Below, one piece after another: positions 8,091-16,450 of a stretch of 64,000 bases of DNA (position 1 is the stretch's first letter; each line of letters starts with the position of its first letter). The notes beneath the pieces were generated by a model that saw only the letters and a program-made list of their open reading frames with translations, searched no databases and was not told the DNA's origin. The stretch is from the NCBI RefSeq assembly GCF_001613045.1, contig NZ_BDBP01000010.1, forward strand, positions 1-64,000. Reading direction: 5' to 3'. This DNA is from Nocardia lijiangensis NBRC 108240. GTDB lineage: Bacteria > Actinomycetota > Actinomycetes > Mycobacteriales > Mycobacteriaceae. Made by a program: the position numbers and the translations under genes.

Positions 8091-8698
8091 TGGCACGCCG
8101 ATCCAGCACCGAGAGTTCTCCTCGCACCCGCCTGCCCGACGCGCGACGGCGGATGATCGAGGGTGCCATCGACTCGCTGCGTGTACACGGGGCCAGTGCG
8201 ACCAGCGTCGACCGGGTGCTGGCCAGCACCGGCGCGCCGCGCGGCTCCGTGTACCACCATTTCCCCGGCGGACGCACCCAGCTCATCAACGACGCGGTGA
8301 CCACCGCGGGCGACATCATGTCCGCCTACATCGAGCGCCTCACCCGCGACAGCGACCCGGTCGACGCGCTGGAGAAGTTCGCCGACATGTGGCGTACCAC
8401 GCTGCGCGACAGCGAGTTCCGTGCGGGCTGCCCGATCTTCGCGGTCGCCGTCGAAACCAACGACGACGCACCGGAATTCGCGCGCGCCGCGGCCGCCGTC
8501 TTCGACCGCTGGCACACCGCGCTGACCGAAGTCCTCACCCGGCACGAGGTCCCCGCCGATCGAGCCAAGCGCCTGGCGGTCCTCACCGTCGCCTCCTTCG
8601 AGGGCGCGATTGCCCTGTGCCGCGTCCAGCACAGCATCGCCCCCCTCGACGATGCGGTGACCGAACTGCGGGCGCTCTACACGACCACCGCGCACTGA
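8090..8698 (+). CDS. TetR-family repressor (LmrA/YxaF-like)
   Basis: A 202-residue protein. It has a TetR helix-turn-helix ending in APRGSVYHHFPGGRTQL and a C-terminal domain carrying GCPIFAVAVE, the signature of the LmrA/YxaF subgroup, which often controls detoxification genes. GTG 8090 is the first possible start in frame. It lies at the edge of its own palindromic operator, so the transcript may be leaderless. The same operator form upstream of the hydratase/molybdo-oxidoreductase operon at 10.5 kb suggests that operon is a target. The SDR gene that follows 146 bp later may be co-transcribed. Confidence 0.85.
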   Translation: MARRSSTESSPRTRLPDARRRMIEGAIDSLRVHGASATSVDRVLASTGAPRGSVYHHFPGGRTQLINDAVTTAGDIMSAYIERLTRDSDPVDALEKFADMWRTTLRDSEFRAGCPIFAVAVETNDDAPEFARAAAAVFDRWHTALTEVLTRHEVPADRAKRLAVLTVASFEGAIALCRVQHSIAPLDDAVTELRALYTTTAH

Positions 8699-8844
8699 GC
8701 GGGCCCTACCAGGGTCGGAGCCGCAGATCCGACCGCACGCGGATGCGTGGGCCGCGGCGGCTCGCTACCGTGCTTTCCAGGCGGGACAAACCCGCGTTCC
8801 AGCACCGCGGCACCGCGGTCGGGCAGGAGGGGACGGTACAGCCG

Positions 8845-9636
8845 ATGCAGATCCGAGGTTCACGAGTCCTGATCACGGGCGCCACCGGCGGCATCGGGCA
8901 CGCCATCGCCCACGCCTTCGCCGACCGCGGCGCCGAACTGGTGTTGACGGGCCGCCGCGTCGAGGTGCTCGCCCCGCTGGCCGAGCAGACCGGCGCCCGC
9001 GCCGTGCCCGCCGACCTGGCCGACAGCGATGGCGTCACGGCGTTGCTCGCGGCCGCGGGCCCGGTCGACATCGTCGTTGCCAACGCGGCTTTGCCCGCCA
9101 GCGGGCTGCTCACCGACTACTCGATCGAACAGATCGACCGCGCACTCGACGTGAACCTGCGCGCCCCGATCCTGACCGCCCGCCTGCTCGCCGAACCCCT
9201 CATCGCCCAGGGACGCGGCCACTTGGTGTTCGTCTCCTCCATCTCGGGCAAGCTCGCCTCACCCCGGGCCTCCCTCTACAACGCCACCAAGTTCGGGCTG
9301 CGCGGGTTCGCCCAGGCGCTGCGCCAGGATCTCGCCCCGCACGGCGTCGGCGTGTCGACGATCTTCCCAGGCTTCGTCCGCGACGCGGGCATGTTCGCCG
9401 ACGCGGGCGTCCCCGCCGCGTTCGGTATGGGCACCTCCTCGCCCGAGCAGGTCGCCGAGGCGGTGTGCCGCGGCGTGGAACACAACGTCGGCGAGATCGA
9501 TGTCGCCACGCCCCAGACGCGCTTCGGTGTGTTGCTGGCGGGCATCGCGCCGGGCCTGGCCGCTCGGGTGCAGCGGCTCGCAGGCGCGGACAAGATCGCG
9601 GCGACAGTGTCCGACGCGCAGCGCGCCAAACGGTAA
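8845..9636 (+). CDS. Short-chain dehydrogenase/reductase
   Basis: A 263-residue classical SDR. The nucleotide-binding motif is TGATGGIG at residues 10-17, VVANAA marks strand 4, and catalytic Ser-Tyr-Lys occur as SSISGKLASPRASLYNATK. The DLADSD acidic residue after strand 3 and the Arg-rich loop after strand 2 (TGRRVE) suggest NADP(H) or mixed use. The C-terminal substrate loop has no diagnostic feature. The start is ATG 8845, with AGGAGGGGACGG about 10 nt upstream. It follows the TetR gene on the same strand. Substrate unknown. Confidence 0.85.
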   Translation: MQIRGSRVLITGATGGIGHAIAHAFADRGAELVLTGRRVEVLAPLAEQTGARAVPADLADSDGVTALLAAAGPVDIVVANAALPASGLLTDYSIEQIDRALDVNLRAPILTARLLAEPLIAQGRGHLVFVSSISGKLASPRASLYNATKFGLRGFAQALRQDLAPHGVGVSTIFPGFVRDAGMFADAGVPAAFGMGTSSPEQVAEAVCRGVEHNVGEIDVATPQTRFGVLLAGIAPGLAARVQRLAGADKIAATVSDAQRAKR

Positions 9637-9664
9637 GCGCGACACGGATGTCGGACCGGCACCG

Positions 9665-9842
9665 ATGCCGCGCCGCAGCGGCCGGGTGCTCCTGCTCGAC
9701 CAGCGCGAGCGGTTGCTGCTGTTCTCCAGCGCCGACGCGGACGGCCGCGTTCTGGTATCCGGCGGCGGATGCGAGCCTGGGGAGACCTTCGAACGCTTGG
9801 GTGATCTGCTCGTCGATGGGCCGCCCGGGGTACCGCTCGATC
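9665..9842 (+). pseudogene. Decayed NUDIX hydrolase fragment
   Basis: The forward frame reads RRSGRVLLLDQRERLLLF, then VSGGGCEPGETFERLGDLL. This is the start of a NUDIX hydrolase: the first strand and the beginning of the NUDIX box (GGGxExGE). The REUXEEXGU half of the box is missing, and the frame runs into the convergent acetyltransferase gene. No intact continuation is visible in other frames. It is best read as a truncated remnant and was identified only by motif. Confidence 0.5.
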
Positions 9843-10346
9843 TCAGCGCAGCCGCAACACCATGGTGATGCTGGTCGTGCCCGCCCGGTTGACGATCTGT
9901 GAACGGGGGACGTCGACGAAGCCCACGTGCTGGTACAGGCGGCGCGCCGGATTGTCCTCGCGCACACTGAGACTCATCGCCGGGTAGCGTCCGGCGGCGT
10001 CGGCGACGAGCCGTTCGAGCATGGCCGTGCCGAGTCCGGTGCCGCGCGCTCGCGGTGCGACGGCGATCGCGAGTTCCGGGGTGGCGTCGTCGACGTAGCC
10101 GTAGGCGGCGTCCGCGCCGGTGAGCAGGCGCAACCAGGCTGCGCCACACGGGGATTCGGCCGGGCCGCCGATGACACCGAGATCGCTCTCGACGCCCCAG
10201 CCCTCGACGTAGCGCGAGAGCGCGGGAATGGTCTCGAGGTCGACGACGGTCAGGCCTTGGTCGGCGGCATGCGATGCCTCGTACAGCATTTCCCAGAGGA
10301 AGGGTTCGTCGGCGGCCACGGCCGGTCGCAGCAGAGCGGAGGTCAC
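9843..10346 (-). CDS. GNAT-family N-acetyltransferase
   Basis: A 167-residue GNAT protein. It has an LRPAVAADEPFLWEMLYE start, the acetyl-CoA-binding motif A as VAPRARGTGLGTAMLERL (R-x-x-G-x-G/A) at about residues 96-113, and the motif B region LSVREDNPARRLYQHVGF. It uses acetyl-CoA to acylate an amine, probably a small molecule; the substrate is not predictable. The start is GTG 10346 without a strong ribosome-binding site. It is convergent with the decayed NUDIX fragment and divergent from the hydratase/molybdo-oxidoreductase operon. Confidence 0.8.
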   Translation of the reverse strand: MTSALLRPAVAADEPFLWEMLYEASHAADQGLTVVDLETIPALSRYVEGWGVESDLGVIGGPAESPCGAAWLRLLTGADAAYGYVDDATPELAIAVAPRARGTGLGTAMLERLVADAAGRYPAMSLSVREDNPARRLYQHVGFVDVPRSQIVNRAGTTSITMVLRLR

Positions 10347-10427
10347 GGACCCGACGATAAGGCAGCTCTGCGCGGCGGGGCCACGCCATTTCCCAGTCGG
10401 TGAACCGCGCGATGCGGGAGCCGACCC

Positions 10428-10457
10428 TTGACATCAGGATTATGGTCTATGCCATAG
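10428..10457 (+). promoter_or_regulatory. Promoter with YTATGG-N6-CCATAG operator
   Basis: A consensus -35 TTGACA at 10428-10433 is followed by TTATGG (10440-10445) and CCATAG (10452-10457), the same inverted-repeat layout as at the TetR gene at 8063-8080. The CATAGT at 10453 could serve as -10 with a 19-bp spacer, so repressor binding would cover the promoter. It lies 72 bp upstream of the hydratase ATG. Confidence 0.65.
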
Positions 10458-10529
10458 TAGTTACCGGTGGGTACGGCCCGGCAGGGTCGGCACCGCACCG
10501 CCGCCGTTGCGCGCCGTTAGGAGCCGCCG

Positions 10530-11504
10530 ATGTCTCGCGCAGCCGACCTCCGGTTGGAAACGATCGACCTCGCCCAGGACGGGCGGGTGCTCACCGCCCG
10601 CGCCGTCGCACCACCGTTGAACTTCGTGACCACCGAGTTCGTCCGTGACCTCGACCGCCTCACCGCCACCGTCGACACCGACGACAGCGTCGGCGCGGTC
10701 GTCCTCACCGGCGGACTACCGGGACGCTTCCTCACCCACGCCGACCCCTCCGCGCTGACCGGCATGATCGAGCTGCCGCACCCGTTCGTGCCCGCCCGCG
10801 TCGCCGCACCGCTACTGCGCGCCGCAAGCGCGGCACTGCGCGTCCCGGGAGCGACGTCGGTGGCGGAGCGCTTCGGTGGCGGGCTCGGCGTGGGGCTGGT
10901 GTGGGGACACCGCTGGAAACGAACCACCTTGCGCATGAACCGCTCCCGCGCGGTGTACCTGGCGGCCATCAACGGACCCGCGCTCGGCGGCGGCCACGAG
11001 ATCGCGCTGGCCTGCGACCTGCGCTACGCCGCCGACGCCGAGCACGTCAAGCTCGGCCAGATCGAAACCATGGCCAACCTCATTCCCGGTGGCGGCGGAA
11101 CCCAACGCCTCACCAGGCTGCTCGGCGCGGCCGCCGCCCTCGAGATCACCCTCGAGGGCGCACCCCTGCCGGTGTCCGAAGCCCACCGCCTCGGTCTGCT
11201 GCATCGCGTCGTCCCCGAGGATCAGCTGCTGGCCGAAACCCAAGCCACTGCAACCCGATTGGCCGCGCGCAACCCGGTGGTCGTCGCCGAACTCAAACGC
11301 GCGATCTATTTCGGCACCGACACCCGCCTCGCCCGCGGCCTCGACCGCGAACAGGCCGGATTCGTCTCCGTCGGCACCACCGCCGCCGCGGCACGCACCA
11401 CCCGCGCCTTCTTCGACGACCTCGCCCGCCTCGGTGACACCCCCTTCCTCGCCGACCCGAAACCGTGGCTCAACGGCACCCGCGTCGACCAGGTGAGCCG
11501 ATGA
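10530..11504 (+). CDS. Enoyl-CoA hydratase/isomerase family protein
   Basis: A 324-residue crotonase-fold protein, longer than usual. Extra residues (about 85-140, rich in Ala/Gly/Arg) sit between the first CoA segment (VVLTGGLPGRFLTHADPSAL) and the oxyanion-hole motif INGPALGGGHEIALACD. The second active-site region, GQIETMANLIPGGGGTQRL, has a Glu usable as catalytic acid. AGGAG lies 6 nt before ATG 10530. The stop overlaps the ATG of the molybdopterin enzyme (ATGA), so the two products are probably made together and may act in one CoA or steroid pathway. Substrate unknown. Confidence 0.85.
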   Translation: MSRAADLRLETIDLAQDGRVLTARAVAPPLNFVTTEFVRDLDRLTATVDTDDSVGAVVLTGGLPGRFLTHADPSALTGMIELPHPFVPARVAAPLLRAASAALRVPGATSVAERFGGGLGVGLVWGHRWKRTTLRMNRSRAVYLAAINGPALGGGHEIALACDLRYAADAEHVKLGQIETMANLIPGGGGTQRLTRLLGAAAALEITLEGAPLPVSEAHRLGLLHRVVPEDQLLAETQATATRLAARNPVVVAELKRAIYFGTDTRLARGLDREQAGFVSVGTTAAAARTTRAFFDDLARLGDTPFLADPKPWLNGTRVDQVSR

Positions 11505-13774
11505 ACGCCCCCACCCATGGCGCAGCTCCCGCCGGTGACACGGCTCCGGCCCACGATCCAGCGCAGTGGCACAAGACCGCCTGCATCCTGTGCGAGAACA
11601 ACTGCGGTCTGCTCATCCAGCTCGACGGCCGCCGTTTCGCCAAGATCCGCGGCGACAAAGAGCACGTCGCCTCCGCCGGCTACACCTGCAACAAGGCGCT
11701 GCGCCTGGATCACTACCAGAACGGCGGCGCCCGCCTGACCAGCCCGCTGCGCCGCGAACCAGACGGCACCTTCACCGAAATCGACTGGGACACCGCGATT
11801 TCCGAGGTCGCCGCGCGACTCGCGCAGGTACGCGACCAGCACGGCGGCGACAAGATCTTCTATTACGGCGGCGGCGGACAGGGCAACCATCTCGGCGGCG
11901 CCTACAGCGGCGCGCTGCGGCGCGCCCTGGGCAGCCGCTACCGCTCCACCGCGCTCGCCCAGGAGAAGACCGGCGAAGGGTGGGTCGACGCCCACCTCAC
12001 CGGCGGCCACACCACCGGCGACTTCGAGCACGCCGAAGTGTCGGTGTTCCTCGGCAAGAACCCCTGGCAGTCCCACGGCGTGCCCCGCGCCCGCACCATC
12101 CTGCAGCAGATCGCCAAAGACCCCGACCGCACCATGATCGTCATCGACCCGGTGCGCACCGAAACCGCCGATCTCGCCGACATCCACCTCCAGGTCCGTC
12201 CCGGCACCGACGCCTGGTGCCTGGCCGCGCTGCTGGCGATCCTGGTCCGCGACGACCTGCTCGACCACGCCTTCCTCACCGCCCACACCACCCAGGCCGA
12301 GGACATCACCGCCGCACTGCGCGACATCGACATCGCAGGCTACGCCGACCGTTGCGGCGTCCCCGTCGACCTGCTGCGCACGGCCGCCCACCGCATCGGC
12401 ACCGCCACCAGCGTCGCCACCTACGAAGACCTGGGCGTCCAGCAAAGCCCGAACAGCACCCTCATCTCCTACCTGAACAAACTGCTGTGGCTGCTCACCG
12501 GCAATTTCGCCGCGCAAGGCGCCATGCAACCGCACTCCTGGCTGGTCCCGCTCGCCAGCTACACCCGCGACATCCGCCGCAGCCCCGTCACCGGCGCACC
12601 CGTCCTCGGCGGCATGCTGCCCTGCAACTCCATCGCCGAGGAAATCCTCACCGACCATCCCGACCGGTTCCGCGCGATGATCGTCGAATCCGCCAATCCC
12701 GCGCACTCCCTGGCCGATTCGACCTCCTTCCGCGCCGCCCTGGACGCGCTGGACCTGGTGGTCGTCATCGATGTCGCCTTCACCGAGACCGCCCGCCACG
12801 CCGACTACGTGCTTCCCGCCGCCAGCCAATTCGAGAAGTGGGAAGCCACCTTCTTCACGCTCGAATTCCCGCACAACACCTTCCATTTGCGCGCGCCGCT
12901 GCTCGATCCGCTGCCTGGCACCCTGCCCGAACCGGAGATCTACGCCCGCCTGTTGCGCGAACTCGGCGCCGTCTCCCGCGCCCGGCTCGCACTGCTGCGC
13001 ACCGCCGCCCGCCTCGGCCGCCGCCCTTACGCGCTCGCTTTCGCGGCACTGCTCGCCGCCGACAAGAACACCGCGGGCCTGGCACCGTACCTGCTCTACG
13101 AAACCCTCGGCCCCACGCTGCCCGAGGGCGCCCGCGCCGCCGCCGTGCTGTGGGCGCTGGCCCAGCGCGTCGCCCGCACCCACCCCGCCGCCATGCGCCG
13201 CGCTGGGCATCGCGACGCCGACGCCCTGTTCGACGCCATTCTCGCCGGACGCTCCGGCGTCACCTTCACCGTCGACGACTACGCCGATGCCTGGGACTAT
13301 GTGCCGCACCCCGGTAAGCGCATTCCGCTCGCCATCCCGGAACTGCTGAACGCCCTGCGCGAACTCGACACCACCCCGGCCACCCACACCAGCGCCGACT
13401 TTCCGTTCGTGCTGGCCGCGGGCGAGCGGCGCTCCTTCACCGCCAACACCATCTTCCGCGACGACAGCTGGCGCCGCCGCGACCCCGACGGCGCCCTGCG
13501 CATGAACCCCGAGGATGCCGCCCGCCTCGGCCTGGCCACCGGCGACCGCGCCCGCGTCACCACCCGCCGCGGCAGCGCCGTCACCACCATCGAACTCACC
13601 GACCGCATGCAACCCGGCCACGCGTCCCTGCCCAACGGTTTCGGCCTCGACCTGCCCGAGAGCGCCCGAACCGGCGTCGCACTCAACGAACTCACCGACG
13701 TCACCCTCCGCGACGCCATCGCGGGCACACCCTGGCACAAACACGTCCCGGCCCGCATCGAACCCGCTGACTGA
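11501..13774 (+). CDS. Molybdopterin-dependent oxidoreductase with [4Fe-4S] site
   Basis: A 757-residue DMSO-reductase/formate-dehydrogenase superfamily protein. The N-terminal [4Fe-4S] ligands are C28-x2-C31-x3-C35 and C63. The central molybdopterin domains contain DVAFTETARHADYVLPAAS, and the C-terminal dinucleotide-binding barrel contains MNPEDAARLGLATGDRARV and HASLPNGFG. There is no Tat signal, so it is cytosolic. It resembles the mycobacterial stand-alone oxidoreductase type represented by Rv0197, whose substrate is not established. No electron-transfer subunit is adjacent. It is coupled to the hydratase gene and probably controlled from the operator at 10440. Confidence 0.85.
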   Translation: MNAPTHGAAPAGDTAPAHDPAQWHKTACILCENNCGLLIQLDGRRFAKIRGDKEHVASAGYTCNKALRLDHYQNGGARLTSPLRREPDGTFTEIDWDTAISEVAARLAQVRDQHGGDKIFYYGGGGQGNHLGGAYSGALRRALGSRYRSTALAQEKTGEGWVDAHLTGGHTTGDFEHAEVSVFLGKNPWQSHGVPRARTILQQIAKDPDRTMIVIDPVRTETADLADIHLQVRPGTDAWCLAALLAILVRDDLLDHAFLTAHTTQAEDITAALRDIDIAGYADRCGVPVDLLRTAAHRIGTATSVATYEDLGVQQSPNSTLISYLNKLLWLLTGNFAAQGAMQPHSWLVPLASYTRDIRRSPVTGAPVLGGMLPCNSIAEEILTDHPDRFRAMIVESANPAHSLADSTSFRAALDALDLVVVIDVAFTETARHADYVLPAASQFEKWEATFFTLEFPHNTFHLRAPLLDPLPGTLPEPEIYARLLRELGAVSRARLALLRTAARLGRRPYALAFAALLAADKNTAGLAPYLLYETLGPTLPEGARAAAVLWALAQRVARTHPAAMRRAGHRDADALFDAILAGRSGVTFTVDDYADAWDYVPHPGKRIPLAIPELLNALRELDTTPATHTSADFPFVLAAGERRSFTANTIFRDDSWRRRDPDGALRMNPEDAARLGLATGDRARVTTRRGSAVTTIELTDRMQPGHASLPNGFGLDLPESARTGVALNELTDVTLRDAIAGTPWHKHVPARIEPAD

Positions 13775-13924
13775 ACGCCGTTCACGACTGCCGCACACCG
13801 CTGCCCCAGTCAAGGCGGGTGGTCGATCAACTACCGGGCCGTCTCCGCGATGGCCGCCTTCGGTAGTAATCGCCGAAGAACAACGGGTATGGCGTATCGC
13901 CTGCTGACGGGTGATGCGCCGGGC

Positions 13925-14428
13925 TCAACTTTCGTGGAGGACGGTAACGGTGTTGTTCCGATCCCACACGGCGACAAGCAGCTGGTCGGTGGGCTTGTCG
14001 GCGCCGATTGCGAAGTCGAGTGCGAGAACACGTTCCGTCGCCGCAGGGCTGATCGCAATGCCGACGAGGAGTAGATGGTCGAGGAAGACCTGGTCGGTGA
14101 CATCCGCGCAGGTGTCCACGTCGAACAAGTCGCACGCCATCTCTTCGGGGATCTCCTCGAGATGAACGTCGCGAAACAATGAAGTCGTCGACCAGGGATC
14201 GGTCAGCTCAGCGGCGAAAGCGACGAAGGCCGCGGCGACCAGAGCCTTCACATCGAGGAGAGCGGCCTCGGCCGTGTCGAGTTCGCTCTGGTTCAGAGTC
14301 TCACCACCGTGAATCCAATACCAGGCACCCGCTCCGAATCCGTCTATTCCAGCAGGTAGTACGCCACCGGCCATCGAGTCGTCGCCGAAATCGAGGTGCC
14401 CCGCGAACCGGCTGGTCAGGTGATTCAT
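13925..14428 (-). CDS. Hypothetical protein, DUF2004-like
   Basis: A 167-residue acidic protein. FGDDSMAGGVLPAGIDGFGAGAWYWIHGGE near the N-terminus and a C-terminal strand QLLVAVWDRNNTVTVLHES resemble DUF2004/immunity-like small globular proteins with no known function. An in-frame start at 14473 would add 15 residues. ATG 14428 is preferred because similarity to the family begins there, but the ribosome-binding site is weak. It is convergent with the molybdo-oxidoreductase and has no operon partner. Confidence 0.65.
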   Translation of the reverse strand: MNHLTSRFAGHLDFGDDSMAGGVLPAGIDGFGAGAWYWIHGGETLNQSELDTAEAALLDVKALVAAAFVAFAAELTDPWSTTSLFRDVHLEEIPEEMACDLFDVDTCADVTDQVFLDHLLLVGIAISPAATERVLALDFAIGADKPTDQLLVAVWDRNNTVTVLHES

Positions 14429-14589
14429 GGTCCGATCGTGCCATCCATCAGGGACAGGGTTCCGGACTGACAACCCGCGACACTTGAATACGCGAACTCA
14501 CCAGTCAGCTACCGCTCGGGCCGATCCCGTGCGTCGTGCCGTTCGGCGGCGGGTTCGGTCATGTGCCGATACTCGAATACGCCGGTCGC

Positions 14590-16092
14590 TCAGGTCGCCA
14601 GGTCCAGGGTGTCGAACCGGTGTGCACACCAGATGCGGCGCGAGCGCTCCTCGGGGTAGGGCTCGGTGGTCGGCTCGGCGTTGTAGACGCGGGTGGTCCG
14701 GGTGTGCGGATCGTAGGGCGCCCAGCCGGGTTTGCCGGTGGCCGCGAAGCTCACCCATTCGGTGCGCATGTGGTGGGCGATGGGGGTGAGTTCGTGCGCC
14801 GCGTTCGGGTGGGCGGAGCGGTGGGCGCGCACCTCGTCGGCGCCGAGTGTGCCGAAGACGAGCAGGAAGTCGAGGCAGTGCGAGGCGCCTTGTTCCCGGT
14901 TGAAGCTCCAGCAGAGTTCGTAGAGCCATACGGGTCCGCCGCCGTCGTGCGCGGCGTCGGCGAGGTGCAGGCTCGGCATCCGAAACAGCCAGTCGGTGTT
15001 GAGGATTTCGTACAGTTCTGCGGGAGTGGCGTCCGGGTAGGCGACGCGGTAGTCGCCGTTGCTGTTGGGCGTGAGGTGGTCGAATGCGGCGGTCATCAGC
15101 GCATCGGGCGGCTCGCCGTCGGGCCGCGAGGTGTACAGCCGGTATTCGTCACGGGTGTGCCCAATGAGCAGGTCGATGTCGCGCGCGGCGCCGCGGGCGA
15201 GCGCACGCCACGGTGCGTCCGGGAGCGACACGCCGTCGACGACGGGTGAGAACGGCGTGGGTGTGAGCGCCATCGGTCCCCAGGATTCGACGAATTCGGG
15301 CATCGTCCGGATCACCGCGTCCGTCGCGTCGACCAGTGCGCGCGGCGAAAGACGGGCCAGCTCACCAACGGTGGCCCGCGCACCGAGTTCCGCGGCGATC
15401 GTCGTGGAGATCGTCGCGGCGAGGCGTTCGGAGAAGTATGTGCCCGGCATGCTCTGACTGATCGCGCGGCGAAAGAGTCCGGCTGCCATCGGCATGACGA
15501 GCAGCGCGGCGATGCCCGCTCCACCGGCGGACTGGCCGAAGACGGTGACATTGCCCGGATCGCCGCCGAACGCGGCGATATTGTCCTGGACCCACCGCAG
15601 CGCGGCGATCTGGTCGAGGATGCCGCGGTTGTCCGGTGCTCCGGCGATGTGGGCGAAGCCTTCCACGCCGACGCGATAGTTCATGCTCACCACGACCACA
15701 CCGGATCCGGCGAGAGTCGCGCCGTCGTAGTGCGGGTTGGCGGTGTTGTTCTCCAGGTATGTGCCGCCCTGGATCCACACCATCACCGGCAGTCTCGCGG
15801 CACCGAGGTCGGGTGACCAGATGTTGAGGGACAGGCAGTTGTCGGAACCGTCGTCAGTGCGGCCGGACGCCGACGACATCACCGAACCGGCATGGCGCGC
15901 TTGGGGAACCGGCGGACCGAACTGCACCGCGTCACGGATACCGTCCCCTCGCTGGACCGGAACGGGAGCCCCGAACCGTCGTGCGCCGAACGGTGGCTCG
16001 GCGTAGGGGATACCTCGGAAGACCGCGACCTGGTTCTCCCACCTGCCGCGGACGACTCCGGCGGCCGTGCGGATGTCGGGTGCGATGTCCAC
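14590..16092 (-). CDS. Type B carboxylesterase
   Basis: A 500-residue carboxylesterase of the cholinesterase/pNB-esterase family. The early signature FRGIPYAEPPFGARRF, the second signature CLSLNIWSP, the oxyanion motif IQGG and the nucleophile elbow GQSAG (Ser about 188) are present. A Glu after GHTRDEYRLY and a late His in GASHCLDFLLVFG complete the triad. It should hydrolyse carboxylic esters. There is no signal peptide. GTG 16092 is proposed because the fold starts there; an in-frame ATG at 16158 would add 22 residues. Confidence 0.85.
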   Translation of the reverse strand: MDIAPDIRTAAGVVRGRWENQVAVFRGIPYAEPPFGARRFGAPVPVQRGDGIRDAVQFGPPVPQARHAGSVMSSASGRTDDGSDNCLSLNIWSPDLGAARLPVMVWIQGGTYLENNTANPHYDGATLAGSGVVVVSMNYRVGVEGFAHIAGAPDNRGILDQIAALRWVQDNIAAFGGDPGNVTVFGQSAGGAGIAALLVMPMAAGLFRRAISQSMPGTYFSERLAATISTTIAAELGARATVGELARLSPRALVDATDAVIRTMPEFVESWGPMALTPTPFSPVVDGVSLPDAPWRALARGAARDIDLLIGHTRDEYRLYTSRPDGEPPDALMTAAFDHLTPNSNGDYRVAYPDATPAELYEILNTDWLFRMPSLHLADAAHDGGGPVWLYELCWSFNREQGASHCLDFLLVFGTLGADEVRAHRSAHPNAAHELTPIAHHMRTEWVSFAATGKPGWAPYDPHTRTTRVYNAEPTTEPYPEERSRRIWCAHRFDTLDLAT

Positions 16093-16450
16093 TCGTGTAC
16101 TCGCTTTCGGGCACCATGCCTGTTCGGACTGCCCGTCGAGATGATAGGCACGGATCATGCCCGGTGGGCATCCATGGGCGACGTGTATGTGCAGCGTGCG
16201 GCTGTCACGCGAGTCCGCGCCGCCTCACTTCTGATCGTGAATGTTGTTTCAGTGTAGTCCTTTTCGATTCGCAGTCGACGCTTCGCCCTCACACGCTCGG
16301 TGCGGACTCCGCGAGCGCCGCGGCAACGACATCGAGGGCGATACCGGCCAAGGCGTCGACCCCTATCTCGAGTATCCGCGAGCGGCCTTGTCCGCACTCA
16401 ACTCTCGGTCCCGGCGCCCTTGTGTCACCGCAGCCCGGCCGGGGAAGGGT
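16093..16450. other. Intergenic region upstream of carboxylesterase, no confident gene
   Basis: The first 66 bp could belong to the longer carboxylesterase start (16158). The rest holds short frames on both strands with no family resemblance or ribosome-binding site. A leftward frame ending near 16285 reads LAGIALDVVAAALAESAPSV before a stop and might be the tail of a lost gene. It is too short to name. Confidence 0.4.

Noticed and set aside
11306..13813. Long open frame (835 codons) on the reverse strand opposite the molybdopterin oxidoreductase
   Set aside because: It is a by-product of high GC codon use; the forward frame has clear catalytic and iron-sulfur motifs and codon-position bias.
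16285..16400. Leftward frame ending LAGIALDVVAAALAESAPSV
   Set aside because: No start codon with a ribosome-binding site and no domain; too short to name as a gene or pseudogene.
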